A stretch of DNA of 14,398 nt, from contig DASRCB010000062.1 in the NCBI GenBank assembly GCA_035653295.1, forward strand, positions 1 to 14,398, written 5' to 3'. The stretch is from DASRCB01 sp035653295 (GTDB lineage Bacteria > Acidobacteriota > Terriglobia > Bryobacterales > Bryobacteraceae). Below the pieces are notes generated by a model. That model ran no database searches. It was given only the letters and a program-made list of their open reading frames with translations, and was not told the origin of the DNA. Of the stretch, positions 1 to 5,301 are shown piece after piece (within the stretch, counting starts at the first letter, position 1; each line of letters starts with the position of its first letter). The position numbers were made by a program, and so were the translations under genes.

Positions 1-1
1 G

Positions 2-154
2 ACCGTCTCCGCCAACGGCAACGTAACGGCGCAGAAACAGCTGGGCGGCATTCCGCCATCGTTCCACAACCTGAACAGCCCGCGATTCCAGAACTGCACG
101 GTTTGTCACGTGCGGATCCACGGCTCTTACGTAACCGACACCCTCACCCGATGA
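2..154 (+). CDS. C-terminal end of a DmsE/MtrA-type multiheme cytochrome c (partial)
   Basis: Only the last 50 codons lie in the window; the gene runs off the left edge. The visible peptide carries a covalent heme-binding motif CTVCH (codons at 95-109) followed by RIHGS and a short tail ending in R, before TGA at 152-154. From family knowledge, a C-terminal CxxCHxxIHGS tail is typical of DmsE-family decaheme cytochromes (MtrA, PioA, DmsE), periplasmic proteins that insert into an MtrB-type porin. The stop overlaps the start of the next gene (ATGA, 151-154), so the two are probably translationally coupled, as expected for a porin-cytochrome pair. The number of hemes cannot be seen from here. 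Confidence 0.8.
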   Translation, partial: TVSANGNVTAQKQLGGIPPSFHNLNSPRFQNCTVCHVRIHGSYVTDTLTR

Positions 155-2112
155 AGCTACGATTCCTGTTCGTCCTTTGCGTACCTCTGCTGGCCCAGCA
201 GCAATCGCAGCCGCAACAGCAGCAGCCGGCCTCCGGCGCCACGCCGGCGGCTGAGCCGGCGGTCTCCGGCAGCGTTGAAATCGGGTACCGGTATATCCCG
301 AATATCGGAGGGAATTTCAACGTCTACCGCAGCGCCGTGGATCTCGGCGAAGGTCCAAAACTCCTGGGCCTCGATCTCAGCCTGCGTCCGCCATCTCCGA
401 CCTTGTTCGACCGCCTCGACCTGCATATGAGCAACTGGGGCGATCCGTACAACACCGCCCGGCTCGAGGCAGAAAAGAGCAATCTGTATCGGCTGACGGT
501 GGATTATCGCGATGTCGCGTACTTCAACTTCCTGCCGTCATTCGCCAATCCATTCCCCGGATCGCTGCTGACCAACAGCGCCTTCGATACCCGGATCCGA
601 AATACCGATGTCGAGCTGGATCTCTTTCCTGCCGCGCGATTCACTCCGTATCTGGCGTACTCCCAGAATTCCTGGTATGGGCGGGGCATCGCGTCCTTCG
701 ATGCGAACGTGGTCCAGTTCGCCGTGCCGCAGTCGGTGAGCGACAGCACGCGCACGTATCGCGGCGGCGTTCAGATCCAGATGCGCAAATTCCACGCCGT
801 ACTCGAAGAGGGTGGAACCACCTTCAAAGACGATCAGGGCCTCTCCGAGAATCAGGGGAACTCCGGCGATCTGCTCACACCGTTTCTCGGGCAGCCGCTC
901 TCCCTGAGCAGCCTGAACTCGCTGTATCGTGTGCGCGGCGACTCGACATTTTCGCGCGCCTCCGTTGCATGGCAGCCCATTTCCTGGGTAACCGTTTCCG
1001 GCCAGTTCCTGTATAGCAATCCCAACACGAATACGACCTACACCTCGACCGCGGCCGGCAATCTGTTCTCGCAGGATGCGTTCCTGTTTTACGATCTCGG
1101 CCTGGACACCGCGACCGCGAACGCGCAAATGCCGCGCACCACCGGATCGGTAACCGTCGACGTGCGTCCCATAAAGCGGCTGCGCCTGGTGGAATACTGG
1201 AGCACCGACCGCCTGCATAACTCTTCCGATCTGCTGTTCATCGAACAGCTTTCGCTCGCCGGCGCGCTCGTCAGTGACAGCAGCAACCCCGACGCGGATC
1301 GCCTGAATCTGAATTACAGCCGCCAGGAGTTCGACGCATATTACGACATCACTCCCTGGCTGACCATTCGCGGGGGCGAAAAGTATACGTGGGGCGATGC
1401 GCTGGTCCGCGGCGCGGCCATCATGCAGACGCCATTCGAATCCGGAACGCTCAGTCAGAATGCCGGGATCGGCGGCGTCGCGGTCCGGATCAGGGATAAG
1501 GTTCGCCTGAATGCCGACATCGAGGGCGGTTCGGCGGCGGAAAGTTATTTCCGCACCAGCCTGCACGACTATAAAAAATTCCGCGGCCGCGCCGAATACA
1601 CGTTCCTGCCCGGCTGGAAGCTGTCCGGTGATTTCTACGTTCTGCGGAATGAAAATCCCGACCCCTCTGTGAAGCTCGATTTCCTGAGCCACGCCGAATC
1701 GGCGGCCCTGTCCTGGACGCCGCAGCATGCCGGGAACTTCGACGTACTGCTCGATTACACGCGCTCGCACATCAATTCGGATATCTATTTCATCGTGCCG
1801 CAGACGTTTCAGCGCGCATACTCGGTGTATTTCGAGGACGCGAACGAGGCCACCGCTCTGGTCCAGCTGGCGCCAAAGGCCTTCGGCGCTTCCGCCCTCC
1901 GCCCACGCCTGAGCTTTGGGGGTTCGCTGTTCACCTCCGCCGGCAGCCGCCCGACGAAGTTCTACGAGCCCACCGTCCGTCTCTCCATCCCGCTGCACAA
2001 GGGCATCGAGTGGAACACCGAGTGGCGCTGGTACGGTCTCGCCGAAACGTTCTTCCAGTACGAGGGCTTCCGCTCGAATCAGTTCACCTTCAGCCTGCGC
2101 TACTTCCGGTAA
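151..2112 (+). CDS. MtrB/PioB-type outer-membrane beta-barrel protein
   Basis: A 653-residue protein starting MKLRFLFVLCVPLLAQQQ, a short signal peptide, followed by a Q/P/A-rich linker (about residues 14-40) and then alternating polar/aromatic strands to the C-terminus, ending FTFSLRYFR, typical of an outer-membrane barrel. Its size, the SGSVEIGYRY opening strand and the preceding heme protein fit the MtrB/PioB family, whose barrel wraps a decaheme cytochrome to conduct electrons through the outer membrane. The ATG at 151 was chosen over an in-frame TTG at 103 because it starts the signal peptide directly and overlaps the cytochrome stop by 4 nt. The outer-surface cytochrome partner and electron donor are outside the window. 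The family call is firm; the direction of electron flow is unknown. Confidence 0.85.
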   Translation: MKLRFLFVLCVPLLAQQQSQPQQQQPASGATPAAEPAVSGSVEIGYRYIPNIGGNFNVYRSAVDLGEGPKLLGLDLSLRPPSPTLFDRLDLHMSNWGDPYNTARLEAEKSNLYRLTVDYRDVAYFNFLPSFANPFPGSLLTNSAFDTRIRNTDVELDLFPAARFTPYLAYSQNSWYGRGIASFDANVVQFAVPQSVSDSTRTYRGGVQIQMRKFHAVLEEGGTTFKDDQGLSENQGNSGDLLTPFLGQPLSLSSLNSLYRVRGDSTFSRASVAWQPISWVTVSGQFLYSNPNTNTTYTSTAAGNLFSQDAFLFYDLGLDTATANAQMPRTTGSVTVDVRPIKRLRLVEYWSTDRLHNSSDLLFIEQLSLAGALVSDSSNPDADRLNLNYSRQEFDAYYDITPWLTIRGGEKYTWGDALVRGAAIMQTPFESGTLSQNAGIGGVAVRIRDKVRLNADIEGGSAAESYFRTSLHDYKKFRGRAEYTFLPGWKLSGDFYVLRNENPDPSVKLDFLSHAESAALSWTPQHAGNFDVLLDYTRSHINSDIYFIVPQTFQRAYSVYFEDANEATALVQLAPKAFGASALRPRLSFGGSLFTSAGSRPTKFYEPTVRLSIPLHKGIEWNTEWRWYGLAETFFQYEGFRSNQFTFSLRYFR

Positions 2113-2122
2113 CGTGGCGCGG

Positions 2123-2473
2123 ATGAGAGCGGTTACGCTGACTGCAGTATCCTTTGCCCTGGCCATCGCTGCTGTCGTCTTCCTGCTCGTCTGGCCCGTC
2201 TACTCCGGATTCAATAACGCCCAGCCCACCCGCGCCACGCTGTTGCAGGTGAACGGGCCGCATATCCTGATTCCGGTCATGCTTCCAGTGTTCGTGACGG
2301 GAATTCCTCTGCTGTTTCGGAAACAGAGCGTACGAATCACCGCAGCGATCCTGATGGTTGGATTCGCGATCATCAGCGGCTTCTCGATCGGACTGTTTTA
2401 TCTGCCGGCAGCCGCAGTCATGGTTCTGGCCGCATGCGCGCCCGAGGGGCGCGGTGGGAAGCCCACAGTTTGA
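2123..2473 (+). CDS. Small three-helix membrane protein, intact copy
   Basis: A 116-residue protein with three hydrophobic segments: about residues 7-28 (AVSFALAIAAVVFLLVWPV), 47-66 (the LIPVMLPVFVTGIPLLF region) and 72-102 (ITAAILMVGFAIISGFSIGLFYLPAAAVMVLAA, possibly one long or two short helices). It has no recognisable catalytic motif and I do not assign a function. It starts 10 nt after the barrel gene with a weak ribosome site (GTGGCGCGG), and converges on the methyltransferase fragment 6 nt after its stop. This is the only complete copy here; the second copy (2769-2914 plus 4514-4709) is split by an insertion. The high copy-to-copy identity suggests a recent duplication. Confidence 0.7.
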   Translation: MRAVTLTAVSFALAIAAVVFLLVWPVYSGFNNAQPTRATLLQVNGPHILIPVMLPVFVTGIPLLFRKQSVRITAAILMVGFAIISGFSIGLFYLPAAAVMVLAACAPEGRGGKPTV

Positions 2474-2479
2474 AGACGG

Positions 2480-2762
2480 CTACTGCTTTTCGGGAGGCAT
2501 CCGGTACAGATAGCTTCTCGTTAAAGTCGGTCTCCAGGTACATGATCACCACGTCCGCCGGCGAGAGGTCCACGTTGCGGACATCCGCGTTGATCACGCG
2601 CGCATCGCTTTGTAGCCCCAGACGTGCGATCTTTTCGGTCGAAATCCGGGCGAGGTCGTCAGACAGCTCGATCCCCACCGCGCGCGCTTTGAACCTCTGC
2701 ACCGCGGTGATTAACACCCGCCCGTTACCCGATCCGAGATCATAAACCAGTTCACTCGGCCG
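2480..2762 (-). pseudogene. Truncated secreted SAM-methyltransferase copy
   Basis: On the minus strand this encodes a near-identical copy of the central part of the methyltransferase at 4716-5300: from (P)SELVYDLGSGNG, the SAM-binding motif I, through ADVVIMYLETDFNEKL. The first ~59 residues (signal peptide and N-terminal helix) are missing because the duplication unit ended there. About 128 bp near the 3' end is also deleted: TACAGATAG jumps straight to CTTCTCG at about 2512, removing most of the C-terminus and shifting frame. Motif I reads GSGNG instead of GSGDG. There is no start and no complete domain, so it is a non-functional remnant. Confidence 0.85.
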
Positions 2763-2768
2763 GCCCGG

Positions 2769-2914
2769 ATGAGAGCGGTTACGCTGACCGCAGTATCCTT
2801 TCGCCTGGCCATTGCTGCTGTCGTCTTCCTGCTCGTCTGGCCCGTCTACTCCGGAGTCAATAACAGGCAGCCCACCCGCGCCACGCTGTTCGAAGTGAAC
2901 GGCCCGCATATGCT
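2769..2914 (+). pseudogene. 5' half of the second membrane-gene copy, interrupted
   Basis: This repeats the first ~48 codons of the gene at 2123-2473 (MRAVTLTAVSF-LAIAAVVFLLVWPVYSG, QPTRATL-VNGPH) with scattered substitutions, including F-N to V-N and LLQ to LFE. Similarity stops at about 2914, after GGCCCGCATAT, where unrelated sequence begins. The missing 3' half resumes at 4514. The frame stays open to a stop at 2990, but the tail is foreign sequence. Confidence 0.8.
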
Positions 2915-2962
2915 CGTTTCCACCTTCCCGAACGACATGAACAGGGATACGATAACGGCTGG

Positions 2963-3574
2963 ATGCGACAGATGTCTTCAGCGGCGTTGAGCATGGCCGT
3001 GCTCTTCGCCCCCGGCGTGACGTCCGGACAGCCGCCCGCTGAAACACGTGTTCCTATTCTCACCGTCTGCGAAGTTCTCGCCGACCACGAGCGGTATGCG
3101 GCCCACCCGGTGGCCGTCGTTGGCAGGCTACAAAGCATCGTTGGCGTCATCGATGGCTACGACTTCCTGGCACAGGACAAATGCGAACGCCCAATCAGAA
3201 GAGACAACCGAACTTTGCCGAACAAGATGCTCGTCGGCTTCTATCCCGACGAGTGGATGCCGCAACCTCCGACTGACAGGCCGAGCCTCGATTTCTCAGG
3301 GGTTCGGGACAAGCTGATTAAGGTCCAGCGCACGACAAGGCTGGGCTTCCACAAGGAGTATGGATTTTCCGGCGCCCGCAGAGTGCCAAACACATGGGCC
3401 GTCATCTATGGCCGGATCGTGAGTCCACCGAAACCGGGACAAAAGGGGTACAACCCCGGCCCGCAACACTTCCTCAGCGACGCACCTCTCGTGATTCTCA
3501 CGAAGCCATACAACATGCACATCCTTGATGCTGGCGGCACGCTGGTCCACGCCCCCGAGGACGAACCACAATGA
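2963..3574 (+). CDS. Secreted protein of unknown function
   Basis: A 203-residue protein not assigned to a family. It begins with a plausible signal peptide (MRQMSSAALSMAVLFAPGVTSG, cleavage near residue 22). The mature part opens with VPILTVCEVLADHERYAAHPVAVVGRL, a type of opening I associate with acidobacterial secreted proteins with a small beta-rich fold (CEVL-D---Y-G--V-V-G). It contains two cysteines after the signal, in TVCEV and DKCER. The reading frame is open upstream, so ATG 2963 was chosen because it starts the signal peptide; the ribosome site is poor. Its TGA overlaps the next ATG (ATGA at 3571). It lies inside the insertion. Confidence 0.65.
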   Translation: MRQMSSAALSMAVLFAPGVTSGQPPAETRVPILTVCEVLADHERYAAHPVAVVGRLQSIVGVIDGYDFLAQDKCERPIRRDNRTLPNKMLVGFYPDEWMPQPPTDRPSLDFSGVRDKLIKVQRTTRLGFHKEYGFSGARRVPNTWAVIYGRIVSPPKPGQKGYNPGPQHFLSDAPLVILTKPYNMHILDAGGTLVHAPEDEPQ

Positions 3575-3750
3575 CCACTGTCCAGTTTGGCCCGTGGACG
3601 CTGACCGCAGATGTCGAGGCCACACGGCGGGCATACAAACAGGTCGATGCATACGATTGGCAAGCACCAGATGAGCACGAGATTTCAGCGGCTCTAAACG
3701 ACTTGAGTACAGCGGGGCCGTTCCGTAATCCAAAGGTCGACGGTGAGTGA
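3571..3750 (+). CDS. Small 59-residue protein, possibly a truncated family member
   Basis: Starts MTTVQFGPWTLTADVEATRR and overlaps both neighbours (ATGA at its start; TGATG at its end), a strong sign of translational coupling. The N-terminus resembles small bacterial proteins that begin with a GPW-(x)-VDVEATR-AY segment and continue into a C-x-C-x2-C-x-NF metal-binding motif. That is from memory, not searched. Here no cysteine follows: after RRAYKQV the sequence reads DAYDWQAPDEHE, so the second half may have been lost by frameshift or replaced. Function is unknown. It is intact as an ORF and its position between two coupled genes supports translation. Confidence 0.5.
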   Translation: MTTVQFGPWTLTADVEATRRAYKQVDAYDWQAPDEHEISAALNDLSTAGPFRNPKVDGE

Positions 3751-4046
3751 TGCGAATGCTCTGGTGTTGGCGCTGCCGGATGGAAATCCCGATGCTCGAC
3801 GAGGACGAGTACCGACAGGTAATGTCCGTCCGGGGCAGCGGTACCGGGAACCTCCACGAGAGGCAGTTTGGCCCCGTGTTAAGGGAATACGAACGCATCA
3901 CAGGCTTTCACGAGACGAATCCGAACGCCGTTTACCATCACCTTCTGTCCTTATACGGGCCACCGTGCTCGAACTGCGGGAAGCCATTGCGGACGCCACG
4001 GGCGAGATTCTGTGCGGCGTGCGGGCATCGTCGCCAAGGTGCCTGA
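3750..4046 (+). CDS. Three-CxxC zinc-ribbon small protein
   Basis: A 98-residue protein with three CxxC pairs: CWRC (residues 6-9), CSNC (73-76) and CAAC (88-91). The last two form a compact zinc ribbon (CSNCGKPLRTPRARFCAACG). The middle has the conserved-looking segments IPMLDEDEY and YERITGFHETNPNAVYHHLLSLYGPPC. I recall this arrangement (CWRC-x-(M/C)E(I/V)PMLDE ... GETN-NA--HH-L-LYGP-C--CGKP-RTP-A-FCA-CG) as a widespread protein type of unknown function in environmental bacteria. Starts at 3750 (ATG) or 3747 (GTG), overlapping the previous stop. Probably a cytoplasmic metal-binding protein; the role is unknown. Confidence 0.7.
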   Translation: MRMLWCWRCRMEIPMLDEDEYRQVMSVRGSGTGNLHERQFGPVLREYERITGFHETNPNAVYHHLLSLYGPPCSNCGKPLRTPRARFCAACGHRRQGA

Positions 4047-4058
4047 TGAGACCAACAG

Positions 4059-4412
4059 ATGAAAGACAAAGGCAGAGAGAAGCGTGTTCGACTGGCACGG
4101 GAAGAGCGGTGCGAAGCTGAACGACTGGCACGACTCGAAGACACCCTTCGGAAATGGAAGCGCGGAACGATATTCGTGGGTATTGCCTCGAAATCAGCAT
4201 TGTATCGGCGCTCACTTTGTCAGCAGTCCACTCCCTTTATCGAGCGTATCCGGCGCACGCAAGTTCCTCGTATACCTCTCGACGTGCCTGCTTTGCGTGT
4301 TCATGCAGCAGCGACAACGTATAACGTGTGGCCCAATGTTCGACCACTGCGGAACATCACGAAACCTGCGACAGCCGTTAGGCAACGTCCGTGCGGTGAC
4401 AGCACCCGATAA
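4059..4412 (+). CDS. Doubtful ORF, charged N-terminus only
   Basis: The ATG is 12 nt after the zinc-ribbon stop. Roughly the first 35 codons (MKDKGREKRVRLAREERCEA, then RLARLEDTLRKWKR) look like a genuine charged alpha-helix, with an internal repeat of the 11-base CGACTGGCACG coding RLAR. After about 4165 codon use and composition no longer look coding, and the ORF runs through the attC-like site. It may be a short gene whose end was replaced by a recombination junction, or chance. No function can be assigned. Confidence 0.25.
   Translation: MKDKGREKRVRLAREERCEAERLARLEDTLRKWKRGTIFVGIASKSALYRRSLCQQSTPFIERIRRTQVPRIPLDVPALRVHAAATTYNVWPNVRPLRNITKPATAVRQRPCGDSTR
4319..4383 (+). repeat. Integron attC-like recombination site (candidate)
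   Basis: The right end reads GTTAGGC (4377-4383), a full match to the attC core GTTRRRY. The left end reads GTATAAC (4319-4325), 6 of 7 to RYYYAAC. TAACG (4322-4326) is an exact reverse complement of CGTTA (4376-4380). The arms inside are only partly complementary (including TTCG/CGAA), as in attC sites, and TGTTC/GAACA (4337-4341, 4352-4356) could form an inner hairpin. The length of 65 bp is in the usual range, and the site lies downstream of same-strand small ORFs, where a cassette attC would be. No integrase or second clear attC is in view, so this is suggestive only. Confidence 0.35.
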
Positions 4413-4414
4413 CC

Positions 4415-4512
4415 CGTTCAGGGGGCCAAATACCAGCGATCTGCAATGCGAGGCCAATGATCCATCCCGTCATCCAAACCGTTCGAGGTCACCGAGGCTC
4501 CCGACCTGAACG
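4415..4512. repeat. Inverted repeat at the right edge of the insertion
   Basis: CGTTCAGG (4415-4422) is a perfect inverted match to CCTGAACG (4505-4512). With short bulges the pairing can extend inward through GGG/CCC and CC/GG. The right arm abuts the junction (about 4513) where the membrane-gene sequence resumes. It may be part of a second, degraded attC-like palindrome (TAACCCGTTCAGG on the left), but no GTTRRRY core follows. Confidence 0.4.
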
Positions 4513-4513
4513 C

Positions 4514-4709
4514 CATGCTTCCAGTGTTCGTGACAGGGATTCCTCTGCTGCTTCAAAAACAGAGCGTACGAATCACCGCAGCGATCCTGATGGTTGGATT
4601 CGCGATTATCAGCGGTTTCTCGATCGGACTGTTTTATCTGCCGGCAGCCGCGGTCATGGTTCTGGCCTCATGCGCGCCCGAGGCGCGCCGTGCGAAGCCC
4701 ACAGGTTGA
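4514..4709 (+). pseudogene. 3' half of the second membrane-gene copy
   Basis: It resumes exactly at the codons MLPVFVTGIPLL and continues to the C-terminus, closely matching 2278-2473 with a few changes (FRKQ to LQKQ, AACAPEG to ASCAPEA, ending GKPTV versus AKPTG). With the 5' half at 2769-2914 it makes a complete gene split by about 1.6 kb. It could in principle be translated from the ATG at 4515 as 64 residues with two helices, but no ribosome site supports this. Confidence 0.8.
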
Positions 4710-5127
4710 AGACGGCTACTGCTTTTCCGGGGGCATCCGGTACAGATAGATGGTGTGCACGTGCCCGTATCCGGGGTCGGCTTTGGCTACCTTCGTCGCC
4801 TTCCAGCCGGGCACTTTGTATTCGTGCGAAACCACTCGCGTACCGGGGCGAAGAGATTTCTCGAGTTTCGGGCGAAGCTTCTCGTTGGAGTCGGTCTCCA
4901 GGTACATGATCACCACGTCCGCCGGCGAGAGGTCCACGTTGCGGACATCCGCGTTGATCACGCGCGCATCGCTTTGCAGTCCCAGATGTGCGATCTTTTC
5001 GGTCGAAATCCGGGCGAGGTCGTCAGACAACTCGATGCCCACCGCGCGCGCTTTGAACCTCTGCACCGCAGTGATTAACACCCGCCCGTCCCCCGATCCG
5101 AGATCATAAACCAGTTCACCCGGCCGA
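4514..5127. repeat. Tandem duplication, unit 2 (right-hand part)
   Basis: This continues the second copy of the duplicated unit: the membrane-gene 3' half, then the 3' two-thirds of the methyltransferase gene. Similarity to unit 1 ends at about 5127, within CCCGGCCG, where the intact methyltransferase gene continues into sequence unit 1 lacks. The order membrane gene, methyltransferase fragment, membrane gene, full methyltransferase is exactly what one tandem duplication of a unit with one end inside the methyltransferase gene would leave. Confidence 0.8.
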
Positions 5128-5300
5128 ACCTTCGCCAGTTCCAGCATGTCGTCGACGACTTCCAGCGGCGAGGTTACGTACGGCCCGAGGCTCTTCTCAT
5201 AGAACTCGGAGCGGGTCGGAATATGGATCTCCTGCGCCCATCCAGGCAGACAAGCCACAACGGTGGCGGCGGCAAACGCGGACGCAGCGAAGACCCTCAT
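4716..5300 (-). CDS. Secreted class I SAM-dependent methyltransferase-like protein
   Basis: A 194-residue protein with an N-terminal export signal (MRVFAASAFAAATVVACLPG). VVAC at 14-17 could be a lipobox; otherwise cleavage after GWA or nearby is likely. The Rossmann-type core follows: VYDLGSGDG (64-72, SAM motif I), VGIEL (E90, ribose-binding acidic residue), INADVRNVDL and ADVVIMYLETDSNEKLRPKL, then a VVSHEYKVPGW segment. This fold normally transfers a methyl group from SAM. Export is odd because SAM is cytoplasmic, yet exported proteins of this type are, to my recollection, recurrent in Acidobacteriota. It starts 1 nt after the stop of the upstream gene at 5302-6516, so the two form an operon. 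Substrate unknown. A truncated copy lies at 2480-2762. Confidence 0.75.
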   Translation of the reverse strand: MRVFAASAFAAATVVACLPGWAQEIHIPTRSEFYEKSLGPYVTSPLEVVDDMLELAKVRPGELVYDLGSGDGRVLITAVQRFKARAVGIELSDDLARISTEKIAHLGLQSDARVINADVRNVDLSPADVVIMYLETDSNEKLRPKLEKSLRPGTRVVSHEYKVPGWKATKVAKADPGYGHVHTIYLYRMPPEKQ

Positions 5301-5301
5301 T

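Larger units (their letters stand above)
2117..2762. repeat. Tandem duplication, unit 1 (membrane gene plus methyltransferase fragment)
   Basis: The stretch from about 2117 to 2762 is repeated, with changes, from about 2763 onward. Both units open with a near-identical GG-C-CGGATGAGAGCGG start region and share the membrane-gene sequence. The methyltransferase part (2513-2762) matches 4878-5127 with about 11 mismatches counted by eye over 250 bases (about 96%). Unit 1 lacks about 128 bp that is present in the full methyltransferase gene. Confidence 0.85.
2915..4513. mobile_element. About 1.6-kb insertion splitting the second membrane-gene copy
   Basis: Aligning the split copy with the intact gene at 2123-2473 brackets the extra DNA between about 2915 and 4513; about 12 bp of target is missing or diverged at the junction. 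The insert looks less GC-rich than its surroundings. It holds four same-strand ORFs (2963-3574, 3571-3750, 3750-4046, and a doubtful 4059-4412), an attC-like site and, at its right edge, an inverted repeat. There is no transposase, no clear terminal inverted repeat across the whole insert and no obvious target duplication, so it is not a standard insertion sequence. Capture of integron-type cassettes is one possible explanation. Confidence 0.6.

Noticed and set aside
103..150. N-terminal extension of the barrel protein from a TTG at 103
   Set aside because: It would overlap the heme-motif coding end of the cytochrome and bury the signal peptide; the ATG at 151 fits better.
538..2166. Long antisense open frame (542 codons) opposite the barrel gene
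   Set aside because: Composition-driven shadow of a high-GC gene; the protein is low-complexity with no domain, and the plus strand encodes a clear barrel with a signal peptide.
2418..3047. A 209-codon minus-strand ORF containing the methyltransferase fragment as a real gene
   Set aside because: It fuses the antisense of the second membrane-gene copy to an internally deleted methyltransferase fragment; compared with the intact copy it lacks the true N- and C-termini.
2915..4513. Classical insertion sequence
   Set aside because: No transposase, no terminal inverted repeats spanning the insert and no clear target-site duplication.
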